A program made the position numbers and the translations under genes. DNA of 64,000 nt. It comes from Paraburkholderia aspalathi (GTDB taxonomy: Bacteria > Pseudomonadota > Gammaproteobacteria > Burkholderiales > Burkholderiaceae). The notes under the pieces are model-generated. The model saw nothing but the letters and a program-made list of their open reading frames with translations, did no database searches and was not told the DNA's origin. Where the stretch lies: the NCBI RefSeq assembly GCF_900116445.1, contig NZ_FPBH01000006.1, positions 62,001 through 126,000 on the forward strand, given 5' to 3'. Shown here piece after piece: positions 27,799 to 36,900 of this stretch (position 1 is its first letter; each line of letters starts with the position of its first letter).

Positions 27799-28077
27799 AT
27801 GAACAAACAGGAACTGATCGACGCCGTCGCAGGACAAACCGGCGCCAGCAAGGCTCAAACCGGTGAGACGCTGGATACGTTGCTTGAAGTGATCAAGAAG
27901 TCTGTGTCGAAGGGTGACGCGGTCCAGTTGATCGGCTTTGGCAGCTTCGGTTCGGGCAAGCGCGCAGCACGTACGGGTCGTAACCCCAAGACCGGCGAAA
28001 CTATCAAGATCCCGGCCGCCAAGACCGTGAAGTTCACGGCTGGTAAGGCGTTCAAGGACGCAGTCAACAAGCGCTAA
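27799..28077 (+). CDS. hupB: HU-family DNA-binding protein
   Basis: A 92-residue nucleoid protein that bends DNA as a dimer. It has [11 protein letters not shown] at the start, the HU signature [22 protein letters not shown] and the DNA-binding arm with the conserved Pro ([22 protein letters not shown]). The length and sequence are those of plain HU-beta without the Lys/Ala-rich extension seen in some Burkholderia HU proteins. It is monocistronic, with a strong -10 and a strong terminator. Confidence 0.95.
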   Translation: MNKQELIDAVAGQTGASKAQTGETLDTLLEVIKKSVSKGDAVQLIGFGSFGSGKRAARTGRNPKTGETIKIPAAKTVKFTAGKAFKDAVNKR

Positions 28078-28101
28078 GCAGATTACTGCCTGGCAGTTGA
28101 C

Positions 28102-28125
28102 ACCCGCCAACGGCGGGTTTTTTTT
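28102..28125 (+). terminator. Terminator of the HU gene
   Basis: ACCCGCC (28102-28108), AAC, GGCGGGT (28112-28118), followed by eight T. It begins 25 bp past the stop codon. Confidence 0.92.
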
Positions 28126-28200
28126 CGTCTGCGATTTCTGTTTAGCCGCGACGGGCGTCACGGCTAAACAGTCCGCATCAGGCGGAAAGGCCGCTCGAAC

Positions 28201-29523
28201 TCAATCGTGGCGATGCACGATTTCGCCGTGGCCATGACCGTCGTGGTCGTGGTGATTGTGGTCATGATCATGGTCGTCTTCGTCGAAGTCCCATGCAGGG
28301 AACGGATCGGCGAATTGTTGCCACGCTTCTGGTCCCGCCGTGTATTCCTCATCGGTCAGCAGGCACGCGTCGAACTTCGCTTGCCAGACCGCCGGGTCGA
28401 TGCCGACGCCGATCATCACCAGTTCCTGGCGGCGATCTCCGATGCTCAGATCGTCCGGATCGCCGTACCAGTCGGCGGCAATTTCGGCGGCCAGCTCGTC
28501 ATCGCCGTCCGGCCATTCGCTGCGATCCTGCGCGGCCCACCACATTCCCGCCGGACCATGTCGGCAAGCGCCGCCCGCTTGCGACAGCGAACCGGCAATG
28601 TCATTACGCGTTGCGAGCCAGAAGAAGCCCTTGCTGCGCAAGACGCCCTTCCATTCCTGATGCAGCAGCGCCCACAGGCGTTCCGGGTGAAACGGCCGCC
28701 GCGCGCGGTAAATGAAATTGCCGATGCCGAATTCGTCCGCTTCACCGTGATGGGCATGGCCGTGTTCGTGGTCGTGCCCATGCTCGTCGTTAAGCGACGC
28801 CAGCCAGCCCGGTGCGCTCGATGCCTCATCGAAATCGAAGCGCCCGGTGTTCAGCACCTCGGCCAGCGGCACTTCGCCGAAACGGCTCACCACCTGCACG
28901 GCACGCGGATTGATGCGGGCGAGGATACGCTGCAAACGCGTGAGCTCATCCGCGCTGACCAGATCGGCCTTGTTCACCACCAGCACGTCGCAGAATTCAA
29001 TCTGCTCGATCAGCAATTCGACCAGCGTCCGATCGTCCTCTTCGGTTGCGGCGATGCCCCGCTCGGAAAGCGCGTCGGCCGAACCGTAGTCGCGCAGGAA
29101 GTTGAATGCATCGACCACCGTCACCATCGTATCGAGCTGCGCGACGTCGGACAGCGATGCGCCGTCGTCGTCGACGAAGGTGAAGGTTTCGGCGATCGGC
29201 ATCGGCTCGGCTACACCGGTCGATTCGATCAGGATCGCATCGAAGCGCTTTTCACCCGCAAGCCGCTTGATCTCGACCAGCAAGTCATCACGCAACGTGC
29301 AGCAGATGCAGCCGTTCGACAGTTCGACGAGCTGCTCTTCGACATGCGAGAGCGCGGCGGCGTCGCGCACGAGCGTTGCATCGATATTGACGGCGGCCAG
29401 ATCGTTGACGATAACGGCGACGCGCAAACCGGCGCGATTCGCGAGGATGTGGTTCAGGAGCGTGGTCTTGCCGGCGCCCAGAAAACCGGAGAGCACGGTG
29501 ACGGGCAATAGCGGCTGGTTCAT
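28201..29523 (-). CDS. CobW/COG0523 G3E GTPase, putative zinc chaperone
   Basis: A 440-residue GTPase. It has the P-loop GFLGAGKTTLLNHIL near residue 13, the metal motif NGCICCTLRDD (CxCC), ESTGVAEPMP and the NKAD guanine motif. A His/Asp-rich linker (DEHGHDHEHGHAHHGE) and a His-rich C-terminus (DDHDHDHNHHDHDGHGHGE) flank the CobW C-terminal domain. Such proteins deliver zinc to client enzymes during zinc shortage. The ATG at 29523 is chosen because the P-loop follows immediately; the longer frame to 29616 adds no conserved sequence. No Zur box was identified. Confidence 0.9.
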   Translation of the reverse strand: MNQPLLPVTVLSGFLGAGKTTLLNHILANRAGLRVAVIVNDLAAVNIDATLVRDAAALSHVEEQLVELSNGCICCTLRDDLLVEIKRLAGEKRFDAILIESTGVAEPMPIAETFTFVDDDGASLSDVAQLDTMVTVVDAFNFLRDYGSADALSERGIAATEEDDRTLVELLIEQIEFCDVLVVNKADLVSADELTRLQRILARINPRAVQVVSRFGEVPLAEVLNTGRFDFDEASSAPGWLASLNDEHGHDHEHGHAHHGEADEFGIGNFIYRARRPFHPERLWALLHQEWKGVLRSKGFFWLATRNDIAGSLSQAGGACRHGPAGMWWAAQDRSEWPDGDDELAAEIAADWYGDPDDLSIGDRRQELVMIGVGIDPAVWQAKFDACLLTDEEYTAGPEAWQQFADPFPAWDFDEDDHDHDHNHHDHDGHGHGEIVHRHD

Positions 29524-29680
29524 CGCAGTACGGGAAAACAAGAGGATTGGAAGGCGTGCCGGGTTGGGGTCGCATGACTCCGGGGCCGGAAGACGGCCGA
29601 ACACCGACGGCAGCACGAAGCCGCATTGTGCATCAAACGGGGAGCGGCCGCGTGACGGGCCGGATCGGGACGTGCGTGAG

Positions 29681-30130
29681 TCAGCGTGCAGCAGCCGGCA
29701 TCAGATTCCACTTGCGCAGGATTGCAGCGATCTGCATCGCATACTTGTCACGCAGTGCCGGCGTCTCGGAGTGATATGCGCCGACCGCCTGCCAGGTATT
29801 GCCGTACTTGTTCATCTGGCGGCGCAGATGCCACGCCGCGATGTAGACGTTCTTGCAAGGCTCCATGAGCGTGCCCTGCGAGATGCCGTACTGCGCGAGA
29901 ACGGGCAGATGGATCGAGTTGATCTGCATCACGCCGTAGTCGGTCGAGCCATTGGCGTTCTTATGCTGCGCGTCCGGCCGATTGTGTGACTCCTGCCACG
30001 CAATTGCGCGCAGAATCAAGGGGTTGACCTTCTGATACTTCGCCGCTTCGTCAAAGCAATCGGCGCGTGCCTGCCCTGCTGCGATCAGCACGGCAAGTCC
30101 TGCGGCGACGGTGACAAAGGTTCGTTTCAT
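29681..30130 (-). CDS. Secreted lytic transglycosylase (SLT/IagB-like)
   Basis: A 149-residue protein with a signal peptide (basic MKRTF, hydrophobic stretch, cleavage near GQARA). The SLT lysozyme-like fold follows: catalytic Glu in AIAWQESHNRPDA, GSTDYGVMQIN and AWHLRRQMNKYG. Small SLT proteins such as IagB/PilT-associated transglycosylases open peptidoglycan for secretion systems. It lies next to, and divergent from, the type II secretion cluster, so a role in machine assembly is plausible but not shown. Confidence 0.88.
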   Translation of the reverse strand: MKRTFVTVAAGLAVLIAAGQARADCFDEAAKYQKVNPLILRAIAWQESHNRPDAQHKNANGSTDYGVMQINSIHLPVLAQYGISQGTLMEPCKNVYIAAWHLRRQMNKYGNTWQAVGAYHSETPALRDKYAMQIAAILRKWNLMPAAAR

Positions 30131-30646
30131 CAGTCAAGACGACTAATCAAATCGCAAGAGTAAGGTTTGGTAAGGCAAAGCATCGGCCATACTTCAGTAT
30201 CTGGAAGCCGGTGAGGCGTACTGGCCGGGCCTTCGTCGGCCATCGGGGAAAACCCGCGTTGCCAAGTCACAACCAGTACCTCGAACGGCTCGTATCATAC
30301 CGGCAGACTTACATGCGTCAAGTTAGCTAACCGACATAATCAAGCGTAAAACGAAGCGCTTCTGCGGTTCGCCGCACACAAGCTCGTTTGCTTTCAATTG
30401 TTTGACAGTCAGCGACGGTCTTTAGAGTAATCGCACGGAGCCGTTCGTTTTGTGACAAATCCGACATGAAAAACTGTTACTGTTGCTTTTTTTCGGGCAT
30501 TGGAAGTAAGGCATCCAGGGCGTTGATCGCCTGTGAAGCCGGCTGGCAGACCGACAGGGCGGCGGCCTGCTCCAATGTTCGCACTGCATGACCGTTGGCG
30601 GCTGTTGCCGTCGACATCGATCCCATATTCCATGAGAAGAAATCGT
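30131..30646 (+). promoter_or_regulatory. Upstream region of the type II secretion cluster
   Basis: A 516-bp divergent gap. TTGACA (30402-30407) with a weak -10 (GAGTAA, 30425-30430, spacer 17) is a possible gsp promoter. A GAGAAG site precedes gspD. I see no other gene or hairpin in it. Confidence 0.4.
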
Positions 30647-33013
30647 ATGGCATTGCGTCGCGTCGCAACGGCGCTGCTGGTGGCTGGATTGATCACCGCG
30701 CAGACAGCACAGGCACAGGTGACACTCAACTTCGTGAACGCCGATATCGACCAGGTGGCCAAGGCGATCGGCGCGGCGACCGGCAAAACGATCATCGTCG
30801 ATCCACGCGTGAAGGGTCAGCTGAACCTCGTGTCGGAGAATGCAGTGCCTGAAGATCAGGCGCTCAAGACCTTGCAATCTGCTTTGCGGATGCAGGGCTT
30901 CGCGCTGGTCCAGGACCACGGCGTGCTGAAGGTCGTACCCGAGGCCGATGCCAAGCTGCAAGGCGTGCCGACCTACGTCGGCAATACGCCGGTGGCGCGA
31001 GGCGACCAGGTGGTCACGCAGGTGTTCGTGCTGAAGAACGAATCGGCCAATAACCTGCTGCCGGTGTTGCGTCCGCTGATCTCGCCGAACAATACCGTGG
31101 CAGCCTACCCTGCCAACAACTCGATTGTCGTGACCGATTACGCCGACAACGTGCGGCGTATCGCGCAGATCATCGCGGGTGTCGATACGGCTGCGGGCCA
31201 GTCGGTAGCGGTCGTGCAGTTGAGGAACGCCAACGCGATCGACATCGCCACGCAGTTGACCAAGATGCTCGACCCCGGCGCGATCGGCAGCACCGACGCA
31301 ACGTTGAAGGTGTCGATCACCGCGGATCCGCGCACCAACTCGCTGCTGATTCGCGCGTCGAACGGCGGCCGGCTCGCAGCCGCGAAGCAGCTGGCGAAGG
31401 AACTCGACTCGCCGACCACCATGCCCGGCAACATGCACGTCGTCGCGCTGCGCAACGCCGACGCAACGAAGCTCGCGAAGACCTTGCGCGGGATGCTCGG
31501 TAAGGGCGGCGACACCGGCTCATCGGGTGGCTCGAATGACGCGAATTCGTTCAACCAGAACGGTAGTGGTGGAGGCGGCTTCGGCAGCAATTCGACGGGC
31601 ACGTCGGGTACGCCGCCGCTGCCGTCGGGCGGACTCAACGGCAGCTCGGGGGCGTCACCCTTGGGTGGTGGCGGGGGCGGCGGATACGGTTCGAGCGGCG
31701 GTTCGGGCTCAGCCGGCCTGCTCGGTGGCGACAAGGACAAGAACGACGACAATCAGCCGGGCGGCATGATCCAGGCGGACTCGGCGACCAACTCGCTGAT
31801 CATCACGGCGGCTGAGCCGGTGTACCGCAACCTGCGAGCAGTGATCGACCAGCTCGACGCGCGGCGCGCGCAGGTCTATATCGAGGCGCTGATCGTCGAG
31901 TTAAACTCGAACACGAACGCCAACCTCGGCATTCAGTGGCAGGTCGCGAACAATTCGATCTTTGCCGGCACCAACCTGGCGACCGGCACCGGCAACAGCA
32001 TTATCAATCTGACGGCCGCGGCCGCAGCGACGGGCGCGACCGGCGGTCTCGCCGGGGCGCTCGCAAGCGGGAGCGGTATCCAGCAGGGTCTCAACGTCGG
32101 CTGGATTCACAACATTTTCGGCGTGCAGGGTCTCGGCGCGCTGTTGCAGGCACTCTCGCAGACTCAGGATGCGAACGTGCTGTCGACGCCTAACCTCATC
32201 ACGCTCGACAACGAAGAAGCGAAGATCGTTGTCGGCACGAACGTGCCGATCCAGACGGGTTCGTATTCGAACCTCACGAGCGGGACGACCAGCAACGCGT
32301 TCAATACGTTCGACCGCGTCGATGTCGGTCTGACGCTGCACATCAAACCGCAGATTACCGAGGGCGGGATTCTAAAGCTGCAGCTCTACACGGAAGACTC
32401 GGCGATCGTGAACGGCACGACCAACGCGGCGACCAATCCGGCGGGTCCCGAGTTCACCAAGCGTTCGATCCAGTCGACCGTGCTTGCCGATAACGGCGAG
32501 ATCATCGTGCTGGGCGGCCTGATGCAGGACAACTACCAGGTCAGCAACAGCAAGGTGCCGTTGCTGGGCGATATTCCCTGGATCGGCCAGTTGTTCCGCT
32601 CGGAACAGAAGACCCGCGCCAAGACCAACCTGATGGTGTTCCTGCGCCCCGTGATCATCACCGATCGCGATACCGCGCAGGCCGTGACGGCGAACCGTTA
32701 CGACTACGTCCAGGGCGTGACGGGCGCGTACAAGTCGGATAACAACCTGATCAAAGACAAGGACGATCCGGTGGTTCCGCCGATGCCGATCGGCCCGAGC
32801 CAGGGTGGTTCGCCCGCGATGAATCTGTTCGATCTCGACAGGATGCGTCGTCAGCAGATGGCGCCGCCGGTCATGAATGGTGGCCCTGTGCAGACGAACC
32901 CGGTCACGAATGGCGCCGCTGTGCAGACGAATCCGGTTACGAACGGTGGTGCTGTGCAGACCAATCCGGTACCGACGGCACCGTCCACGGCGTCACCTGG
33001 AGTGCAGCCGTGA
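30647..33013 (+). CDS. gspD: Type II secretion outer-membrane secretin GspD
   Basis: A 788-residue secretin that forms the outer-membrane gate. A signal peptide ends near AQAQ; the N0 domain begins VTLNFVNADIDQVAKAIG; N1-N3 repeats follow (NASNNLLPVLR-type, NANAIDIATQL, ALRNADATKLAKTLRG). N3 is split by a Gly/Ser-rich loop of ~90 residues. The secretin core ends VPLLGDIPWIGQLFRSE and KTNLMVFLRPVII. The tail has three 11-residue repeats (NGGAVQTNPVT-like). I start at 30647 (GAGAAG upstream); ATG 30632 is an alternative. It overlaps gspE by four bases. Confidence 0.95.
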   Translation: MALRRVATALLVAGLITAQTAQAQVTLNFVNADIDQVAKAIGAATGKTIIVDPRVKGQLNLVSENAVPEDQALKTLQSALRMQGFALVQDHGVLKVVPEADAKLQGVPTYVGNTPVARGDQVVTQVFVLKNESANNLLPVLRPLISPNNTVAAYPANNSIVVTDYADNVRRIAQIIAGVDTAAGQSVAVVQLRNANAIDIATQLTKMLDPGAIGSTDATLKVSITADPRTNSLLIRASNGGRLAAAKQLAKELDSPTTMPGNMHVVALRNADATKLAKTLRGMLGKGGDTGSSGGSNDANSFNQNGSGGGGFGSNSTGTSGTPPLPSGGLNGSSGASPLGGGGGGGYGSSGGSGSAGLLGGDKDKNDDNQPGGMIQADSATNSLIITAAEPVYRNLRAVIDQLDARRAQVYIEALIVELNSNTNANLGIQWQVANNSIFAGTNLATGTGNSIINLTAAAAATGATGGLAGALASGSGIQQGLNVGWIHNIFGVQGLGALLQALSQTQDANVLSTPNLITLDNEEAKIVVGTNVPIQTGSYSNLTSGTTSNAFNTFDRVDVGLTLHIKPQITEGGILKLQLYTEDSAIVNGTTNAATNPAGPEFTKRSIQSTVLADNGEIIVLGGLMQDNYQVSNSKVPLLGDIPWIGQLFRSEQKTRAKTNLMVFLRPVIITDRDTAQAVTANRYDYVQGVTGAYKSDNNLIKDKDDPVVPPMPIGPSQGGSPAMNLFDLDRMRRQQMAPPVMNGGPVQTNPVTNGAAVQTNPVTNGGAVQTNPVPTAPSTASPGVQP
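32876..32974 (+). repeat. Three 33-bp tandem repeats in the gspD tail
   Basis: Units 32876-32908, 32909-32941 and 32942-32974 each encode NG(G/A)(A/P)VQTNPV(T/P). They lie past the secretin core and before the stop, so copy number can vary in frame without harming the channel. The unit length is near that of a CRISPR repeat, but there are no spacers. Confidence 0.85.
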
Positions 33014-34578
33014 GCACGCCGTCCACGCCGCCGTCAGCTTCGGGATCGTCCGCAGCGGCGCGCGTCGCTGCATCGACGCAAGCCGCGGCGATTCCGCCCG
33101 CAGTCGCGGCGGAGCATGCCGAACGCATCGCGCCGTCGGCGGTCGCGGCGCGTCTCGTGCCCTACGGCTTCGCCCGCGGCGGCCAGATTCTGGTCGCGCA
33201 TCAGCACGCCGATAGTCTCGAAGTCTGGATCAGCGAACGCACCAGCGATGCTGCGCTTGCTGAAGTCGCACGCAACTTCGGCGCGTTGTCCGTGGTGCGT
33301 GTGCCGGCTGATGACCTCGCCCAGGCGATCAACCAGGCTTACGCGCGCCAGGACGGCAGCGCGGCGCAGGTGGTCGGCGAAGTGGAAGGCGAAGTCGATC
33401 TGTCGCGTTTGATGCAGGACATTCCCGAGATCGAGGATCTGCTCGAGTCGGAAGACGACGCGCCGATCATCCGCATGATCAACGCGCTGCTCACGCAAGC
33501 CGCACGCGAACAGGCTTCGGATATTCACATCGAGCCGTTCGAGACTTCTTCTGTGGTGCGCTTCCGTGTCGACGGCACGTTGCGCGATGTCGTGCGGCCG
33601 AAAAAGGCGCTGCACGGCGCGCTGATCTCGCGGATCAAGATCATGGCGCAGCTCGACATTGCCGAGAAGCGTCTGCCGCAGGACGGTCGGATCACGCTGC
33701 GCGTCGGCGGACGTCCGGTCGACGTGCGTGTCTCGACGCTGCCCACCGGCCACGGCGAACGCGCGGTGTTGCGTCTCTTGGAAAAGGACGCCTCACGCCT
33801 GAATCTCGAAGCGCTCGGCATGGCGCCCGATACGCTCGTCAAGTTCGACAAGCTGATCGGCAAACCGCACGGTATCGTGCTGGTGACCGGCCCGACCGGC
33901 TCGGGCAAGACGACCACGCTGTACGCGTCGATGTCGCGGCTTGAGACCGCGACCACCAACATCATGACGGTCGAAGACCCGATCGAATACGACCTCTCAG
34001 GCATCGGCCAGACGCAGGTCAACGAGCGGATCGGCATGACCTTCGCGCGGGCGCTGCGCTCGATACTGCGGCAGGACCCGGACGTCATCATGATCGGTGA
34101 AATCCGCGACCTGGAAACGGCGCAGATCGCGGTGCAGGCATCGCTCACGGGTCACCTTGTGCTGGCGACATTGCACACGAACGATGCGGCATCCGCCGTG
34201 ACCCGTTTGACCGACATGGGCGTCGAGCCGTATCTGCTGGCATCATCGCTTCTCGGCGTGCTGGCGCAGCGGCTGGTGCGGCGCCTGTGCCCGGTATGCC
34301 GCGAAGAGCGCGCCGAGGAAGATGGCAGCGTGCGCTGGCATCCGGTCGGTTGCGAGAAATGCGGCCAGTCGGGTTATGCGGGACGTCGCGGTGTCTACGA
34401 ACTGCTTCTGATCGACGATGAAATCCGCACGCTGGTTCACCGCAATGCGTCCGATGCGGAAATTCTCACTTCGGGTCGCGCGCAAGGCATGCGTACATTG
34501 CGCGAAGACTCGGACCGCTGGCTCGCCTCCGGGCTGACGTCGCTCGAAGAAGTGATCCGCGTGACGGGCGGAGCATAA
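33010..34578 (+). CDS. gspE: Type II secretion ATPase GspE
   Basis: A 522-residue cytoplasmic ATPase that powers pseudopilus assembly. It starts at GTG overlapping the gspD stop. The first ~40 residues are Ala/Ser-rich. Walker A is GPTGSGKT (294-301), followed by the Asp box (TVEDPIEYDL), Walker B (MIGEIRDLETAQ) and the His box (LVLATLHTNDA). A four-Cys zinc motif (LCPVCRE, CEKCG) separates these from the C-terminus, with a shorter cysteine loop than classical GspE. Confidence 0.96.
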   Translation: MSTPSTPPSASGSSAAARVAASTQAAAIPPAVAAEHAERIAPSAVAARLVPYGFARGGQILVAHQHADSLEVWISERTSDAALAEVARNFGALSVVRVPADDLAQAINQAYARQDGSAAQVVGEVEGEVDLSRLMQDIPEIEDLLESEDDAPIIRMINALLTQAAREQASDIHIEPFETSSVVRFRVDGTLRDVVRPKKALHGALISRIKIMAQLDIAEKRLPQDGRITLRVGGRPVDVRVSTLPTGHGERAVLRLLEKDASRLNLEALGMAPDTLVKFDKLIGKPHGIVLVTGPTGSGKTTTLYASMSRLETATTNIMTVEDPIEYDLSGIGQTQVNERIGMTFARALRSILRQDPDVIMIGEIRDLETAQIAVQASLTGHLVLATLHTNDAASAVTRLTDMGVEPYLLASSLLGVLAQRLVRRLCPVCREERAEEDGSVRWHPVGCEKCGQSGYAGRRGVYELLLIDDEIRTLVHRNASDAEILTSGRAQGMRTLREDSDRWLASGLTSLEEVIRVTGGA

Positions 34579-34582
34579 GCGC

Positions 34583-35800
34583 ATGCCGGCATTTCGTTTC
34601 GAAGCAATCGATGCGGCGGGCAAAGCGCAAAAAGGCGTGCTCGACGCGGACAGCGCGCGCGGCGCGCGGACCAATTTGCGTTCGCAGGGACTGACGCCAC
34701 TCGTCGTCGAACCGGCTGCGACGCGCACACGTGGTGAGCGCAATCAACGTTTGTCGCTGGGACGGCGTTTGTCGCAGCGCGAGCAGGCGATTCTCACGCG
34801 GCAACTGGCCAGCCTGCTGATTGCCGGTCTGCCGCTCGATGAAGCGTTATCGGTATTGACCGAGCAATCGGAGCGCGACTACATCCGCGAGCTGATGGCG
34901 TCGATTCGTGCGGAAGTGCTCGGCGGCCATTCGCTCGCCAACGCGCTGACGCAGCATCCGAAAGACTTCCCTGAGATCTATCGGGCATTGGTGGCCGCCG
35001 GTGAACATACCGGCAAGCTCGGTCTCGTCCTCTCGCGTCTGGCCGACTACATCGAGCAACGCAACGCGCTCAAGCAGAAGATCGTGCTCGCGTTTACCTA
35101 CCCGGCGATCGTGACGCTGATCGCCTTCGGTATCGTCACGTTCCTGTTGAGCTACGTGGTGCCGCAAGTGGTGAACGTGTTTGCCAGCACCAAACAGCAA
35201 CTGCCGATCCTCACCATCATGATGATGGCGCTGTCCGGTTTCGTGCGGCACTGGTGGTGGGCGATGCTGATCGGCGTGGTCGTGCTGGTGTATCTGGTGC
35301 GCTCGATCCTGAAGCAGCCCGGCCCGCGCCTCGCGTTCGACCGGTGGCTGTTGACCGCCCCGCTGCTCGGCAAACTCGTGCGCGGCTACAACACTGTGCG
35401 CTTTGCCAGCACGCTCGGCATTCTGACGGCGGCCGGTGTGCCGATCCTGCGCGCATTGCAAGCCGCAGCCGAAACGCTCAGCAATGTCGCGATGCGCGAG
35501 AACATCGACGATGCGATCGTGCGTGTGCGCGAAGGCACGTCCTTATCGCGCGCGCTCGGCAATACGAAGACATTTCCGCCGGTGCTGGTTCACCTGATCC
35601 GTTCCGGTGAAGCGACCGGCGACGTGACGACCATGCTCGATCGCGCGGCCGACGGCGAAGCACGTGAGCTCGAGCGTCGCACGATGTTCCTGACGAGCCT
35701 GCTCGAGCCGTTGCTGATTCTGGCGATGGGGGGCGTGGTGCTGGTGATCGTACTGGCGGTGATGCTGCCGATCATCGAGTTGAACAACCTGGTGCAGTAA
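34583..35800 (+). CDS. gspF: Type II secretion inner-membrane platform protein GspF
   Basis: A 405-residue protein of normal length. It has two homologous cytoplasmic domains and three membrane spans (TLIAFGIVTFLLSYVVP, HWWWAMLIGVVVLVYLV and the C-terminal ILAMGGVVLVIVLAVMLP). Typical motifs are LLIAGLPLDEAL and AAGVPILRALQ. It anchors GspE under the pseudopilus. It starts 4 bp after gspE, clearly in one operon. Confidence 0.96.
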   Translation: MPAFRFEAIDAAGKAQKGVLDADSARGARTNLRSQGLTPLVVEPAATRTRGERNQRLSLGRRLSQREQAILTRQLASLLIAGLPLDEALSVLTEQSERDYIRELMASIRAEVLGGHSLANALTQHPKDFPEIYRALVAAGEHTGKLGLVLSRLADYIEQRNALKQKIVLAFTYPAIVTLIAFGIVTFLLSYVVPQVVNVFASTKQQLPILTIMMMALSGFVRHWWWAMLIGVVVLVYLVRSILKQPGPRLAFDRWLLTAPLLGKLVRGYNTVRFASTLGILTAAGVPILRALQAAAETLSNVAMRENIDDAIVRVREGTSLSRALGNTKTFPPVLVHLIRSGEATGDVTTMLDRAADGEARELERRTMFLTSLLEPLLILAMGGVVLVIVLAVMLPIIELNNLVQ

Positions 35801-35830
35801 TGCGGAAACCGGGCAGAACGCCCGGTTGGG

Positions 35831-36250
35831 TCAGCGCACGTAGATGGTAGGACCTGGCGCATTGGCCGGCAGGAACACTTCGGAATGCGCGCCATTGCGG
35901 TCGATGATGATCGAGCGGGCGCGGACTTCGGAGAGTTTGGCGCCTTGCATGAGCGCGCTGCCGAGCGACACAGCATGCGGCGGTTCGCCACCGACGCTGA
36001 CGATGGCCGCGGCGCCTTCCCGCAAAGCGAGGATGCCGAACAGATGCACATCCTGGTTCGCGCTGCGGGTGAGTTGTCCGCCGAACAGCGTGGCAGCCTG
36101 ATCGGTCGAGACCTGCGTATGCGCGGCGGCGGCGGGCAACGGCGCGCCGGACGTCGTGGAGATCGTGATGACCCAGTAGGTCAGCGTCGCGCAGAACACG
36201 GCGAACAGTGCGAGCGACAGAAGGCGGATTTGGATAGCGTTCATGCGCAT
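35831..36250 (-). CDS. gspC: Type II secretion GspC-like protein, short, no PDZ domain
   Basis: A 139-residue inner-membrane protein with an N-terminal membrane helix (LLSLALFAVFCATLTYWVI) and a homology region (residues ~45-135) containing HLFGILALREGAAAIVSVGG. This is the part of GspC that touches the N0 domain of GspD. The usual C-terminal PDZ or coiled-coil domain is absent. It lies on the opposite strand between gspF and gspG, so it has its own promoter in the 167-bp gap shared with gspG. This inverted position is known in Burkholderia gsp clusters. Confidence 0.85.
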   Translation of the reverse strand: MRMNAIQIRLLSLALFAVFCATLTYWVITISTTSGAPLPAAAAHTQVSTDQAATLFGGQLTRSANQDVHLFGILALREGAAAIVSVGGEPPHAVSLGSALMQGAKLSEVRARSIIIDRNGAHSEVFLPANAPGPTIYVR

Positions 36251-36417
36251 ATTGTACGGACTATTGTGAAAATTGCGTTGGGGTGCCTGGCGGTTTCACG
36301 CAACCCTTCAAGAACATGACATTAAAATGACCGGCCGGGCGTGTTCAATGGCATCTTGATTGCCTGGCGCGCGAATTCCGCCCGATCGAAATTTCACCTG
36401 AAAAGAGGTAGCAAGCT

Positions 36418-36882
36418 ATGCAATTGTCGACCCTTCGCCGTCATGAAATCGCGGGTCCGCGCAGCCGTCGTCAACGCGGTTTCACGCTGATTGAAATCAT
36501 GGTCGTGATCGCGATTCTGGGTATTCTGGCCGCGCTGATCGTGCCGAAAATCATGAGCCGTCCGGACGAAGCGCGGCGTGTCGCCGCCAAGCAGGACATT
36601 GGCACCGTGATGCAGGCGCTGAAACTCTACCGTCTCGACAACGGCCGTTATCCGACTCAGGAGCAAGGCTTGCGCTCGCTGATCGAAAAGCCGAGCACGG
36701 ACCCGGTGCCGAACAACTGGAAGGACGGCGGCTACCTCGAACGTCTGCCGAACGATCCGTGGGGCAATAGCTATCAGTATCTGAACCCGGGCGTGCATGG
36801 CGAGATCGACGTCTTCAGCTATGGCGCCGATGGTAAAGCGGGCGGCGAAGGCAATGACGCCGACGTAGGGTCGTGGCAATAG
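36418..36882 (+). CDS. gspG: Major pseudopilin GspG
   Basis: A 154-residue pseudopilin. The prepilin leader ends RRQRG at residue 21, and cleavage before FTLIEIMVVIAILGILA exposes the N-methylated Phe and the conserved Glu at +5. The globular end has NGRYPTQEQGL, LPNDPWGNSYQY and the calcium-loop region. It is the main subunit of the pseudopilus. AAAAGAGGTAG provides a ribosome site. Confidence 0.96.
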   Translation: MQLSTLRRHEIAGPRSRRQRGFTLIEIMVVIAILGILAALIVPKIMSRPDEARRVAAKQDIGTVMQALKLYRLDNGRYPTQEQGLRSLIEKPSTDPVPNNWKDGGYLERLPNDPWGNSYQYLNPGVHGEIDVFSYGADGKAGGEGNDADVGSWQ

Positions 36883-36900
36883 ACGGGTAGTTGATCGTTC

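Noticed and set aside
28207..29511. 434-codon plus-strand ORF opposite the CobW gene
   Set aside because: Antisense shadow; the CobW frame has P-loop, CxCC and NKxD motifs in order.
32876..32974. Possible CRISPR-like array
   Set aside because: Three contiguous 33-bp units with no spacers, coding for an in-frame peptide repeat at the end of GspD.
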